From: Perkinsus olseni
Taxonomy: Eukaryota > Perkinsozoa > Perkinsida
NCBI GenBank assembly: GCA_013115125.1
Contig: JABANN010000512.1
Coordinates: 1-24,138, forward strand
DNA: 24,138 nt
Direction: 5' to 3'
Part shown: positions 1-9,719 of the stretch, in pieces
Layout: each line of letters starts with the position of its first letter
Position numbering within the stretch: the stretch's first letter is position 1
The notes under the pieces: model-generated
Told to the model about the DNA's origin: nothing
What the model saw: only the letters and a program-made list of their open reading frames with translations
The model's database searches: none
Program-made: the position numbers and the translations under genes

Positions 1-44
1 GCCCTCCTCCTGCCGCCGCTCCTGCAGATGGCTGGTCCGATGCC

Positions 45-88
45 GCTGCTGTTGTTGTTGTTGTTGTTGTTGTCGTCGTCGTTGTTGA
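45..88. repeat. TTG/TCG trinucleotide microsatellite
   Basis: About seven TTG units run on into TCG and TTG units. It lies downstream of the stop codon of the minus-strand dynactin p25 gene. I see no gene in 1-471: the open frames there are short and have no recognisable composition or splice sites. Confidence 0.8.
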
Positions 89-471
89 TATTTGGGGGTC
101 CATACTAACTGTCGGTCGGGTACAAACTTACTACGAAGAAAGTGGCCTGCAGGACGGTAAACTATTTCTCATCTTCCTTTCACGAAAAATAAGATCAGAA
201 TTACAAAGTAATTACCGATTGGAACATGTATCGTCAGTTTATGCTACTTTCACAGCTACAACCTCTCATCAACTATTATCCAACGTATCTTTCTACGACA
301 GGCTCTCCGCAAAAAAAGTTCCGTAAACTGTCCCGAAACTACTGATAGCAAAACCATAAAATTCCAACGCCACCGCGAGGCCTCCACGATCCACCCGCGC
401 CTCTCTCCGAACATACTTAAGCGGCCGTCGCCCGATAAACAAATTGCCAATTTTCCAAGATACAGAAACCG

Positions 472-2116
472 TTAATTGGGCTTGCCAGGGCGCAGAGCAT
501 AGTACATGTCCGTGATCTGATCGGCTATGGCCCTCTCCCAGGCTGGGGGGAGTTCTGCCAGTAGAACGAAGCCTGAGGAGGAGGGACAGCGAGAGAAGGC
601 AGAGGAGGAGGAGGAGGAGGAGGAGGAGAGGGCTTCAGGCGAAGGAAGCTTTTAAAACTGGACATGGGTATAGTGTACGAGATAGACAAGATATGCTAAG
701 TGTATCTTCGGCATAAAATATCTTCGACCTCGGTAAAACACCTTCCATTTCATGCGAATCAGCCACCTCCCTCCTCCCTGGGAGCCATCATGCGGACGAC
801 CGAGACAAAATACGCCGGCCGAGCCCAGCTGCGCCTCCCTCCTCCCTTACTACCCTCCCTTCCCTCCGCCGCCGCCGCCGCCGGACCAACAATATGGAAG
901 GGCGGTACCGTAGATCTCGGAGGCACCTGCAGCGGCCTTCTATCGCCGGGCAGAGCTCATGAAGGCACCTTCGTTCCTGCTAGAATGACACTGTGGCCCT
1001 TGACGACACAACCCTCGCCCAAACAACAATCCTCCTCGATCCGCCTGAAGCGATACCGGCTGCGTCGGGCTGCCTCGGTAGACGACTTACACGTAGTTCC
1101 CGATTGATGCGGCCTTTACCACCGTCCTAGGGCCGACATGGACGTATTCACCTGGGGAAAAACGTCCGATAATCGGAAACGACGAAAACATCAAGGAATT
1201 GGATCCATAGACACTGTTAACTGATAACAAAAAATGGGAATTTTCCATCCAGGCCATGGCCGTCCATAATGCGGGAGATTGCCCTTACCTTCTTCAAAGA
1301 GGCCCGCAAGATGCTCCGTAAGAGCGGCGAAGCATCAGCCATGCGTTCGAAGATACCGATGGATAGACTACCGTGCGCCACGAAATTCGGCCCAGCCCTA
1401 CCTAGGAAGAGGTCAGCTCGATCATAGTGCTGTTGTTGCCGACTGGCCCCGCTGTCCAGACGGTTCGCCGGTGAGCAGGGCATCAGTACCACATCGTCCC
1501 CCAATACCACCCATTTACGGCACTCTATTCTGCCCAGATCCCCATGTAATACGCAGCCCTTATGCACTATGCTTCGACCTAAGATTCATTCCTTATGCAC
1601 TATGCTTCGACCTAAGATTCATTCCTTATAAACCATGCTTCGACCTAAGATTCATCCCGTGTGAGCTATGATTCGACCTAAGATTCATCCCTTATAAACC
1701 ATGCTTCGACCTAAGATCCATTCCTTATGAACTATGCTTCGACCTAAGATTCATCCCTTATAAACCATGCTTCGACCTAAAATTCATTCCTTATGAACTA
1801 TGCTTCGACCTAAAATTCATTCCTTATGAACTATGCTTCGACCTAAGATTCATTCCTTATGAACTATGCTTCGACCTAAGATTCATTCCTTATGAACTAT
1901 GCTTCGACCTAAGATTCTCCCTCTCTGTCATAACCCCATGCCCTCCACATTACTACCCCCTATCCTTATATTCTGCGGACACAACGCCTCGAAATGGCGG
2001 CATATCTTATTGCCACTCGTGGAAGATTCGAGATAGGTCCCCTTCTCATACCATACAGGAGCTGGTAACAGCAAGGACACGCTCTCCGCCGCCGCAGAAC
2101 AAGTACTTCCAGACAT
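472..2116 (-). CDS. DCTN5: Dynactin subunit 5 (p25)-like protein, 7 exons, 212 aa
   Basis: Exons on the minus strand: 2116-1957, 1578-1524, 1367-1222, 1151-1091, 1044-969, 926-887, 572-472. All junctions are GT-AG and phase is kept, giving 212 residues; animal p25 is about 182. The order of matches follows p25 from end to end: a YEKGTYLE...SGNK start, QNIRIGGRSIVHKGCVLHGDL, a left-handed beta-helix part (EYVHVG...KAASIGNYV, then EEDCCLGEGCVVKGHSVIL), the VPPRSTVPPF strand, and a tail (AELPPAWERA...MYYALRP) matching the family's GELPE...YY end. p25 is a pointed-end subunit of dynactin, the dynein cofactor. The middle part, coded by 1367-1222, is longer and less like the family, so a further intron there (for example a donor at 1288) is possible. 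Intron 1 is a tandem array and the last intron (886-573) holds microsatellites. The start at 2116 is the ATG nearest the conserved N-terminus. Confidence 0.85.
573..886 (-). other. Last intron of the p25 gene, with two microsatellites
   Basis: Read on the minus strand, this 314-nt intron starts GTCCGG, runs into (GGC)n at about 868-884 and ends with a long CTC/CCT tract (GAG repeat at 601-630 on the plus strand) before CAG at 575-573. The triplet repeat therefore supplies the pyrimidine tract of the splice acceptor. The intron is needed to join the VPPF strand to the conserved C-terminal tail. Confidence 0.75.
1559..1917. repeat. 33-bp tandem array, about 11 copies
   Basis: Eleven units keep a strict 33-bp spacing; the TTCGACCTAA core begins at 1573, 1606, 1639, 1672, 1705, 1738, 1771, 1804, 1837, 1870 and 1903. 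Units differ mainly at the variable block before the core (TATGAACTATGC, TATAAACCATGC, TATGCACTATGC), and the first two forms partly alternate, which suggests duplication of longer blocks. The array fills most of intron 1 of the minus-strand p25 gene. On that strand every unit carries the sequence TTAG/GTCGAAGC, and the lowest-coordinate copy is the real splice acceptor and start of exon 2. Confidence 0.95.
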
Positions 2117-2436
2117 GATCACCACCAGGCCGAAACTGACCGGGTGCCCACTAGACTGCCTCTCCTCAGTCCCAAGGCCGCTTCCTGGACCGTCTTTGAC
2201 TCGTTAAGCTCAATCCTAGGAGCGCTCCTAAGACTGAGAGGAGGCAGCAAGGTATTGAACACCGTTTTTTTTCCAAAGCATAGCGGAGAGGAAGATTCTC
2301 CCGCACCGCCAAGAAAATAGGAGAATCACTATCACTTTTCTCTTCAGGGGCCGCGAACTCAACATGACATGGTGAATCACAATATACAGTGTATTAACGT
2401 TGAGGGGGTATGTAGGTGATGTTACGGAACCTCCCC

Positions 2437-2480
2437 GGTCGGGCCCCCTTGCCCGCCCCCTTGCCGGCCCCCTTCCGGGC
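2437..2480. repeat. Short GC-rich imperfect repeat
   Basis: Three to four imperfect copies of a roughly 12-bp GCCCCCTTGCC unit lie in the 2117-2727 stretch between two minus-strand genes. I see no gene in that stretch; the minus-strand open frame at 2602-2228 is basic and repetitive, and I treat it as chance. Confidence 0.6.
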
Positions 2481-2727
2481 GTGGGCGGAACCAATGCCAA
2501 GATGCTTCTGAACGACCTTGTTGATGCCAAGGTTACGCCTGAGATTTGCAGACCATAAGATATTCGACTCAGTAGAACTGTAGAGGAAGTTTCAAAACCC
2601 ACGAAGTTTCATTTGGCACGCTCGCTCGTTGAGGGAGCGTTCGAAGTTGTTCACGAAGTTTGGAAACCCCCTCCACTGCGACCAACGCGCGCACGGCAAA
2701 GATTTTCATGACGTATCCTTTAAAAGC

Positions 2728-3087
2728 CTACCGGGGCTCGCCACGCATGTCCTCGTCCGAGTCCTTCTCCTTGCCCTTCTTTTGAGTGGCCCTGAGAGAA
2801 ATCCAGGTAGCCCAGGTAGGTAGGAAAGCGCAAAAGATACCACCCGGCTACTACCTCTGTCGTCGTATCATCTCCCCTCTGGACAACCCCTTCCTCGGTG
2901 GTCTATTATTGGGCTGTTCGTCCAATGCCGAATCGAGATTGCCGTGCATCTTTACTTGGAATGCTTGATACTGCGTCCTCCAGGCTGCCCTTATTAAAGC
3001 ATCCAACGACATACCATCCTCATAGTACGCCGGGGCTGGCGGAACTGGACAGGCGGGAGGGGCCTGGATTACCACCTGCTGTTGCAT
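2728..3087 (-). CDS. Small unrecognised protein, 2 exons, 98 aa
   Basis: Exon 1 is 3087-2855 and exon 2 is 2791-2728, joined by a 63-nt GT-AG intron with a pyrimidine-rich 3' end; phase is kept and the reading ends at a TAG. The protein opens MQQQVVIQAPP, is proline-rich for about 20 residues, then has a likely helical part (MSLDALIRAAWRTQYQAF) and a strongly charged tail (RRQRATQKKGKEKDSDEDMR). I do not recognise the family. The start is the first ATG downstream of the tRNA-like stretch; the frame is open further upstream only through that element. It could instead be the last two exons of a longer gene. Confidence 0.5.
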
Positions 3088-3129
3088 AGTGTACAAGTGA
3101 AACTGATAATAGTAGAAATGAGATGCCAA

Positions 3130-3262
3130 ACGACCATCTTCAGCAGAAAAGATCCGAATACTACCGGCCTCCGGGATCGAACCCACGACCTTCCGGTGAT
3201 GACTTAGAAATACAAAAGCGCTCGCCCGCCAGCGCGGCTTCGCCTTCGCGAGCGTAGAAGAT
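3130..3262 (-). mobile_element. tRNA-like (SINE-type) remnant
   Basis: Read on the minus strand there is a good RNA polymerase III B box (GGTTCGATCCC, about 3184-3174) and an A-box-like GGCGGGCGAGCGC about 45 bases before it, but the anticodon and T stems do not pair well, so this is not a working tRNA gene. Its translation contains VVGSIP, a string often produced when tRNA-derived SINEs are translated. It lies in the gap between the small minus-strand gene and importin-alpha. No second copy in the window proves that it is a repeat. Confidence 0.35.
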
Positions 3263-3497
3263 GTCATATTCAAGGCTGTTGTGGGAACGTTGGCGATGGG
3301 GTAGAGATAACCGAAGAGGGAGTAGCCGGTTAGTGGTGTAGATCAATCAGCAGCGCACGCCCGCAATGGTAACAGCACGACCGTTCGGAAGAGTTGAGGG
3401 TTCACGTGTGATGCGTATAGTCTACCATGTCGGACGTGTATAATTCCGTTCCCATTCAAAAAAGATCTTTGCCGTATCACAGTGCAAACTGCTCGAC

Positions 3498-6400
3498 ATG
3501 TCCTCTACCGCTTTTGAGAATCGCATCGCGGCTCGTCGACAGAACTTCAAGAAGGCCTCCGGGGACTCCCAGGCCATGCGGAGAAGGAGGGAGGTGGCCC
3601 CGTCTGCCCTCCGCCGCCTTCGACTGTCGGCTGCTTCAGGACGCTACACTACAAATAAGGAAGAAGGAAAAGGCCGAGCAACTGGTCAGGAGACGGCGAC
3701 TCGAGATGGATGATGATGAGGGCTCGAAGGCGACGACCAAGGACAACTCTAGTGCTCCTACCAAGAGTGCTCCTCTTCTGTGGCTGGCACCAGCTGATGG
3801 TGTAGTTGCCTCAGATGATATCCCCAGTTTGGTTGCCTTGTTGGAGTCATCGGACCCTGATACGGCTCTGGAGGCCCTGGTCAGCTTCAGGAAGATGCTG
3901 AGCAAGGAGGACAACCCGCCCATTGCAGATGTCATCGCTGCTGGGGTGAGGGGGTGCCTGTGGCCCCTGTCAAGCATTGGAGTGTTCAGGTCTTGCCTCG
4001 CTTCAAGTACCTGCTAGATAACCCTACAGTCAGCAAGATGCAGTTCGAGGCAGCCTGGGCCCTCACCAACGTCGCCAGTGGCAACTCCGAACAGACTAGG
4101 GCTGTCATAGAGCTAGGTGCTATTCAACTACGATTTTGGGGAGTTGTGGTACGGGGTGATCCTCATTAGGTGCTGTGGACTCCTTTCGTAACCTTCTCAG
4201 CTCTGAGGATACCGATCTTCAAGAGCAGTCCATCTGGGCGTTGGCCAACATTGCCGGTGATGGCGCAGGTAGTTTCTGGGGTACAGATCTATTGTAGCTG
4301 TTGCAGTAGCATAAAATGTGGACCATTCGGTGGAGGCAGCGTCGTGTGTGGTAATAATCACGCTTCGCGGTAGTCGACGATGACATCCTCAGTTCTGCTG
4401 CTCTGTAGTGATTATTATGGTAATACCGATCGACAATGCTAATCAGTGACAGCGGTACGAGCATACCAATCATATGCTACTCCCATGATCTTCTCTCTGT
4501 CATTGTCCGCTCACCTCCTTCGTATTTTCCGCTCTTAATACGTTTTTTCTCTTTCTCGCTTTCTTTTTCGTATTTTTCGCGAAATGCATGCCGACTGGCG
4601 AGGCTGTACCGTGGTCATTGCCTGTAGTGGTCCGAGACGCCTGCCTGGAGAGAGGTGTCCTCCCACCCCTCTTGGCCGTCATTCGGGCGGGGAAGAACAT
4701 CAACATAGTTCGTCTCGGCACTTGGGCTGTCAGCAACTTCTGTCGCGGGAAGCCGGTAAGCGCATGCGGAATTTCGTGGCGCGCGGTCATTTCCCTTTCC
4801 GTGTGTAGGTACCAGCTCTTGACCGCATCGTCGGTGCATTACCAACACTAGCCATGGTGATGCCCTGCTTGCCCCCTCCCTCCCAACCCTTGTCAGGTCC
4901 TAGGCTTGGATGATGTTGAGGCCTTGGCGGACGCTCTTTGGGCTGTGTCCTACATCTGCGATGGTCCGACAGAGCGGATCGATGCCATCCTGCAGAGTGG
5001 CATGGTACCGCGCATGGTCCATCTATTGGGACATGACAGTACACAGGTAGGTCGGGAAGTATCTTTCATGCGGGGATTTGGCGGGATAGGTTTATACTCC
5101 GGCGTTGAGGGCGATAGGCAACATTGCAACAGGCTCGCCACATCAGACAGGAGCGGTGGTAGGGATGGGGTGGGGGCCATCGCGGGTTAGGAGGGAATCA
5201 CTGCGTTTGATTCGGAATGTCTGGCGGGAACGCACGGAGTGTTCAGTGATGGTCATCACCGATCATTTTGTTATTGCGAATCGAGGCTCATATCTGATCA
5301 TCAATAATTTACTATCTAATATTGGTGATGAATTACTTCATAGTATACTAGGCCTTCGTAACGAAAAAAGCGGAGCTCGGCTCGAAGTCTCGGGTTCGAA
5401 CCTCATCCAGGGCTTTTTCTGCATTTTTTCGGGTTCATCTACAACGGTCCACGCTGGTTTTGGTTGGTTGAACGAGGATGGGCGCGATTTCGTATTTTTT
5501 ATAGAGTATATGAATCGAGACCTTTCCATTGGTATGCGTCCCATGAGTTCATTCAGTATAGTCGTGGAGAAATAATATGAACGAACGAACGCACAAAAAA
5601 GCGCAGAAGTGACAGTACAGTATATGCTTCGCTCGCTCCGCAACGTTGATAATACTATTCTATTTCTGTACAACTGATGGTTTCCATGACGGTCAGTATA
5701 TTCATAAAATTAGTACCGCACCACGCAATACTCAATCTGAATGGAGCATCATGGCCTCCACCCCGGATGCATCATTACCGGCTTTGGTATGGTGATCATC
5801 CTAGGTCCCAGATTACTACAGTTTAGAGTTTTTTTTTCTCTCTTCTGTTAGGTAGATGCGGGGGCTCTTCCAACTCTGCTCAAGCTCATCACGAGCCCGC
5901 GGAAGACGGTCAGTGGTGCCGTGTCGTGTTTTTTGGACCACCATCCTCAGGTTCGAAAGGAGGTCGTGTGGACGGTTAGCAACATCTGCGCGGACCAGCA
6001 AACGCAGATTCAGAAGGTTCGTCATCGTCTCATCTGAAGGCCCTCGTTCGCCTAGAGTAATTTTCGCCTTCTACGTGGGAGTGCATTGCCTGCTTGAAAG
6101 CACTGGTTTTCATTGGGGCAGCGGGGCTCTTCAGTAGCTGGCGGGGGGATACCTTAAGCATCTTGGAAATGGTTGATCGTGAATCGCTTCGCTCCGCCTA
6201 CAGGTGATAGAGAGTGGTATCCTTGGGCCGATCGTGGAGATCCTCAGTGGTGGTGCTGATTATGACGTTAGGAAGGAAGCGGCCTGGACTGTCTGCAATC
6301 TGTGTTCGGGAGGGAGTCCTGAGCAAGTGAAGTACTTGGTGGACAAGTACCCGACCATGGCCGCATTGAGTAGGTGGCGGGAGTCTTATCATTATTTCCG

Positions 6401-7292
6401 TTCTGGCGATATGCTCCACATGAGTACAGGGTAGGGTAGTAGGAAGTCAATTATTGATTTGCCCATGGTCGACCCTGGATGTATGTCCCTTCCTCGCGAT
6501 CGTTGGGGGAAATAGGTCGGCTGAGCAGGGCGAGACGGACTAGTAGATCAACTAGTTGAACTATTCAACATTTTGCAGTTTACCCCGGCGGTCCTTTTTT
6601 CAACATAGATTTTGCAGTATAAGCATCGAGTATGTAGAGCGACGAAGCTGCTTGCCTGGCTGGTTTGGGCAGCATACAGAACGTGGTGGTGACGGTAAAT
6701 GCGCAGTAGGACGTTGACCGAACAGGGCCACCTGCGTGTCTACCTTGCACATCGTGCTCACCAGGTTCGATACTCGACATCAAGGACACGAAGATGGTCC
6801 AAGTAGCCTTAGAGGCGTTCGAAGGGATACTCAGGACAGGCGCCTATGAGCAGGACAAGAGGGACTCTTCGACCAATCACTATGTTGAGTAAAGCCAGCC
6901 GGTCGGGAGCTGGTGGATCTAGGCGATCTCAGAGCGCTTGAGGAGTGCGGGGCTTTGACTAAGATTGAGGAGCTGCAGCAGGATGAGAGCGAAGATGTTT
7001 ATATACGGGCTGTCAGAATATTGGAAAAGTGAGTGAAATATGGTATTAGCCTGAAGGGGATCGAAAACGAAATCGCCTGGCTTATTTCTGGTAATTTCAT
7101 GCAGACGGTTGGATGCTGAGGGGCTTCCCAGTTCGAGCCTTCATTACTGTGGAGAACGCAGGACTTGACTCCCTCGAGATCAGTTACTGTGACGTTGAGG
7201 ACGAGAACCAGGCCGCGGATGGCAATGTTCACGGTGATGGCCTGGGGGCTCCTGCTACCACCACGAGTCATGCAAGATTCGCCTTCGCTTGA
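3498..7292 (+). CDS. Importin-alpha (karyopherin alpha), 14 exons, 546 aa
   Basis: Exons: 3498-3593, 3640-3945, 3990-4116, 4170-4268, 4628-4755, 4809-4856, 4897-5046, 5090-5158, 5852-5908, 5951-6016, 6204-6369, 6765-6888, 6933-7028, 7184-7292. All are GT-AG, total 1,641 nt, and phase is kept, giving the usual family length. The N-terminus is an importin-beta-binding domain ([32 protein letters not shown]). Armadillo repeats follow with the NLS-binding Trp/Asn pattern: WALTN, WALAN, WAVSN, WAVSY, a degenerate RAIGN, WTVSN and WTVCN. The C-terminus has [19 protein letters not shown], then [13 protein letters not shown], the acidic exportin-binding tail. It carries NLS cargo into the nucleus with importin-beta. 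Short introns are 40-53 nt; four long ones (4269-4627, 5159-5851, 6370-6764 and 6017-6203) interrupt the rest. The first ATG of the IBB domain sets the start. Confidence 0.95.
4352..4417. repeat. Inverted repeat in importin-alpha intron 4
   Basis: TAATAATCAC at 4352-4361 is matched exactly by GTGATTATTA at 4408-4417, with a 46-base loop. It lies inside a 359-nt intron of a gene whose other introns are mostly under 60 nt, so a small insertion is possible. No target-site duplication could be seen. Confidence 0.45.
5340..5435 (+). other. B-box-like tRNA-related sequence in importin-alpha intron 8
   Basis: GGGTTCGAACCTC near 5393-5405 matches an RNA polymerase III B box and is followed by runs of five and six T, as in pol III terminators. 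No convincing A box or tRNA fold precedes it. Intron 8 (5159-5851, 693 nt) is the longest in the gene and may hold an old insertion; I see no coding sequence in it. Confidence 0.25.
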
Positions 7293-7576
7293 CTACGTAA
7301 TTAGACATCTTTGCATGACAGTAGCATTCAGTATCTCGATCATGCCAGCTTTTGGTTCAGTGTCATAATAATATTTGCTTGGGGAGATAAGGGAGAATCT
7401 TGCGGAAGGTTGAAACTGAAGGATACTCGCTGTGGAGAAAACTTCCGGCTCCGCCAGGTCGTCGTCGTTCGTCTGCATTGAAAGGGAGGGGTCACTGCTG
7501 TCACTGCTTGCAGTCCTTCTATGAGCACTTGATAGCTCAGCTCAGAATGGAGTAGGGCGTGGAGTAGTTTTTTTTG

Positions 7577-9388
7577 ATGACAGAACAGCTGGATGAATCT
7601 CCGCCCGACGAGGGTCGAAGGCCTCGAAGGGACGGCGTCACGTCAAAGGGGCTCTTCTTTATGGCACTACTAGCCCTGCAGTTCGGCAGCCAACCTCAGT
7701 TGCAGTCACAGTTCATAAACAGGTTGGAATCTTAGGTTGGTCAAGGGTGTTAGCGTGTCGCCAGGTCCGTGAACACTACTATGGTGGTGTTGTTGACGGA
7801 GATCGTCAAGTTGCTCTTTGCCATTGCCTTCATGCTTCTCGAGGGTAGAGGGCGGCCTTGCTTCGCTCCGCTGGGTATCTTTGGTCCATCAGGGTCACTG
7901 GTGGGGTGCCTGTCTACGTGGCGACCCCTTCCGAGCTTGGCAGTGGCGGCCTTGCCAGCCGCCACGTACGCCCTTCAGAATCAATGCATTCAAACAGCTT
8001 ATCGGAATCTCGATCCTCTTGTTTTCAACTTGGTCAACCAGACCAAGCTTCTGTGGGCGGCGGTAGTACCGGGGGACAGGGGCCAGGCGAACTCCTCGCG
8101 GGACTTCGGCCGCCGAAGTTCGGCGTGTCACGTCCCAGATGATTAGCAGCTCGAACTCGGTGCAGCGACCTTCGCTAGCCTGTGGGGATCAGGTGCTCAC
8201 CTACCTCATATTGGGTAGGCGGCAAAGCTCCATGCAAGTCCTTGCTTTGTCCATGCTGTTCGTATCAGCTGTCCTTATATCTATCGGTAGTAATGAGTTG
8301 GGTTGACGTCATCAGAGCCGATGATAGGTCAGCAGTCTGAAGGCCCCAGCGAATACACAGAGAGGGATCCAGCCTTGGGGATGTTTTCAGTAAGGAATAA
8401 CGGGTTGTTGTAGCGTCAGCCGCATGTCGCTCTGATGGAGTATGGAGATCCTATTGCCAGCTAGGGCTATCGACGACCGTGTTTTGCTTGTCCTGGTGTA
8501 GATAATAGTGGCCAGTGCGTTGTCCGGCATTGGTGCTGCTGTATCGGAACTCGCCTTGAGGTCCTACAACCGCAATAGGTAGTGACTGGTCTCTAGGGGC
8601 GTATTGATCGGACGAATATCCATCACAATTCTATGGTTAATCATCGTCAAGGAGAGATCCGTTTTCTCTTGGGGTGCACTGCGCTTCCTTTCTGGGCTAT
8701 TTCGTGGCGCGCGACGGTGGGATATCGGTAGCGTTCGACTCAGTTACCTGTTCTCTGCTGAGTTAGCAATGTACTCAGCTTTGTTGGTGATTGGCGTAGA
8801 GGCCACGGCTAACGGTGGAGTGCCGGAGCTCCATCCGGATTTTTACACGGGGTTGCCGTTGATACCCATACGTGAGTACACAAGAGGCAGCAGAGTTTTT
8901 CAGCAGCTCTGCCTCAGTTACTCAAGCATTGGGAGGTATTGTTGTAGGACAGGTCACTAAGCATGCGGGCAGTGTAGTACCGGAGGGAGAGGAGGCTCTG
9001 GTATCCTGGGGGCTTCCTGTGATTTTACGTAGGCTTCGGTTGGTAGATTTTTACGTCGAACTATCGGCGGCGAAGGGAAGTGCTGCGCGATTGGCCGGCG
9101 GAATTGTACCCTTAGACGCTAGCCGATTTGGCCGGCTGTAGTTTGGCTGCCTCCCCCGTGATGTTGTTTCCTAGGAACGAGGACGATAGCAGCTCTCCTC
9201 GTGATAGCTCCTCTCTGTATGCATGGCGGAATCGGAAGAATCTTTGTTTGGTTCAGGTGCAAAAGGGGTTCTCCATAATAGGAGGTATCATCCTCACAGC
9301 CATTCTACGCTGGGTTTTTGTAAATGCACCGTTGACGACAGAGCTATGTTTGGCAGTGCCACTGACACTCCTCGCCACTTATATGTGA
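7577..9388 (+). CDS. Nucleotide-sugar transporter (SLC35A-like), 9 exons, 318 aa
   Basis: Exons: 7577-7722, 7765-7844, 7893-8062, 8193-8286, 8316-8389, 8502-8578, 8744-8871, 8918-8973, 9257-9388; total 957 nt, all GT-AG, phases kept, and 318 aa is typical of the family. A charged 25-residue cytosolic start (MTEQLDESPPDEGRR) is followed by about ten hydrophobic segments. Family landmarks in order: LALQFGSQPQLQ, LLTEIVKLLFA, PAATYALQNQ, FNLVNQTKLLWAAV, TYLILGRRQS, ALSGIGAAVSEL, ALGGIVVGQVTKHAG and KGFSIIGGIILTAIL. It probably moves UDP- or CMP-sugars into the Golgi or ER lumen in exchange for the nucleotide monophosphate; the substrate cannot be read from sequence. One intron (8287-8315) is only 29 nt, and another (7845-7892) is 48 nt, in frame and free of stops. 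Confidence 0.93.
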
Positions 9389-9719
9389 GACAATTTCCTG
9401 TAAGGGTGAATATTGTTCATTTATACGCTAAGATACGCGAAGTATCCTCCGGCACTCCGGCGATCGAAGATGAAAGGCCAGTAGGCTGGGCATCATCAGT
9501 TTTTGGGTCCATGAGGGAATCGACCGTTCACTTGTTTACGTTGACCGTTTCAACTGCTATAGAGGAGATCTAGTGTGGGACGGTGTGACAGGGCGGGTCT
9601 TCCTGTGAGTAGATTTGCTTGAGCCGTATGGCTCCGCTAGGAGCTTTGCTTCGTAATGATTTTGCCAGCTCTGGAAGAGGCATCTCAGCGGCATTTGGCG
9701 TGGTCAGATTGTTTGTTGA

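Noticed and set aside
700-1107. Plus-strand 135-codon open frame
   Set aside because: It is antisense to p25 exons and its composition reflects microsatellites.
2228-2602. Minus-strand 124-codon open frame
   Set aside because: Built partly from a GC-rich repeat, no clear splice sites, no family resemblance.
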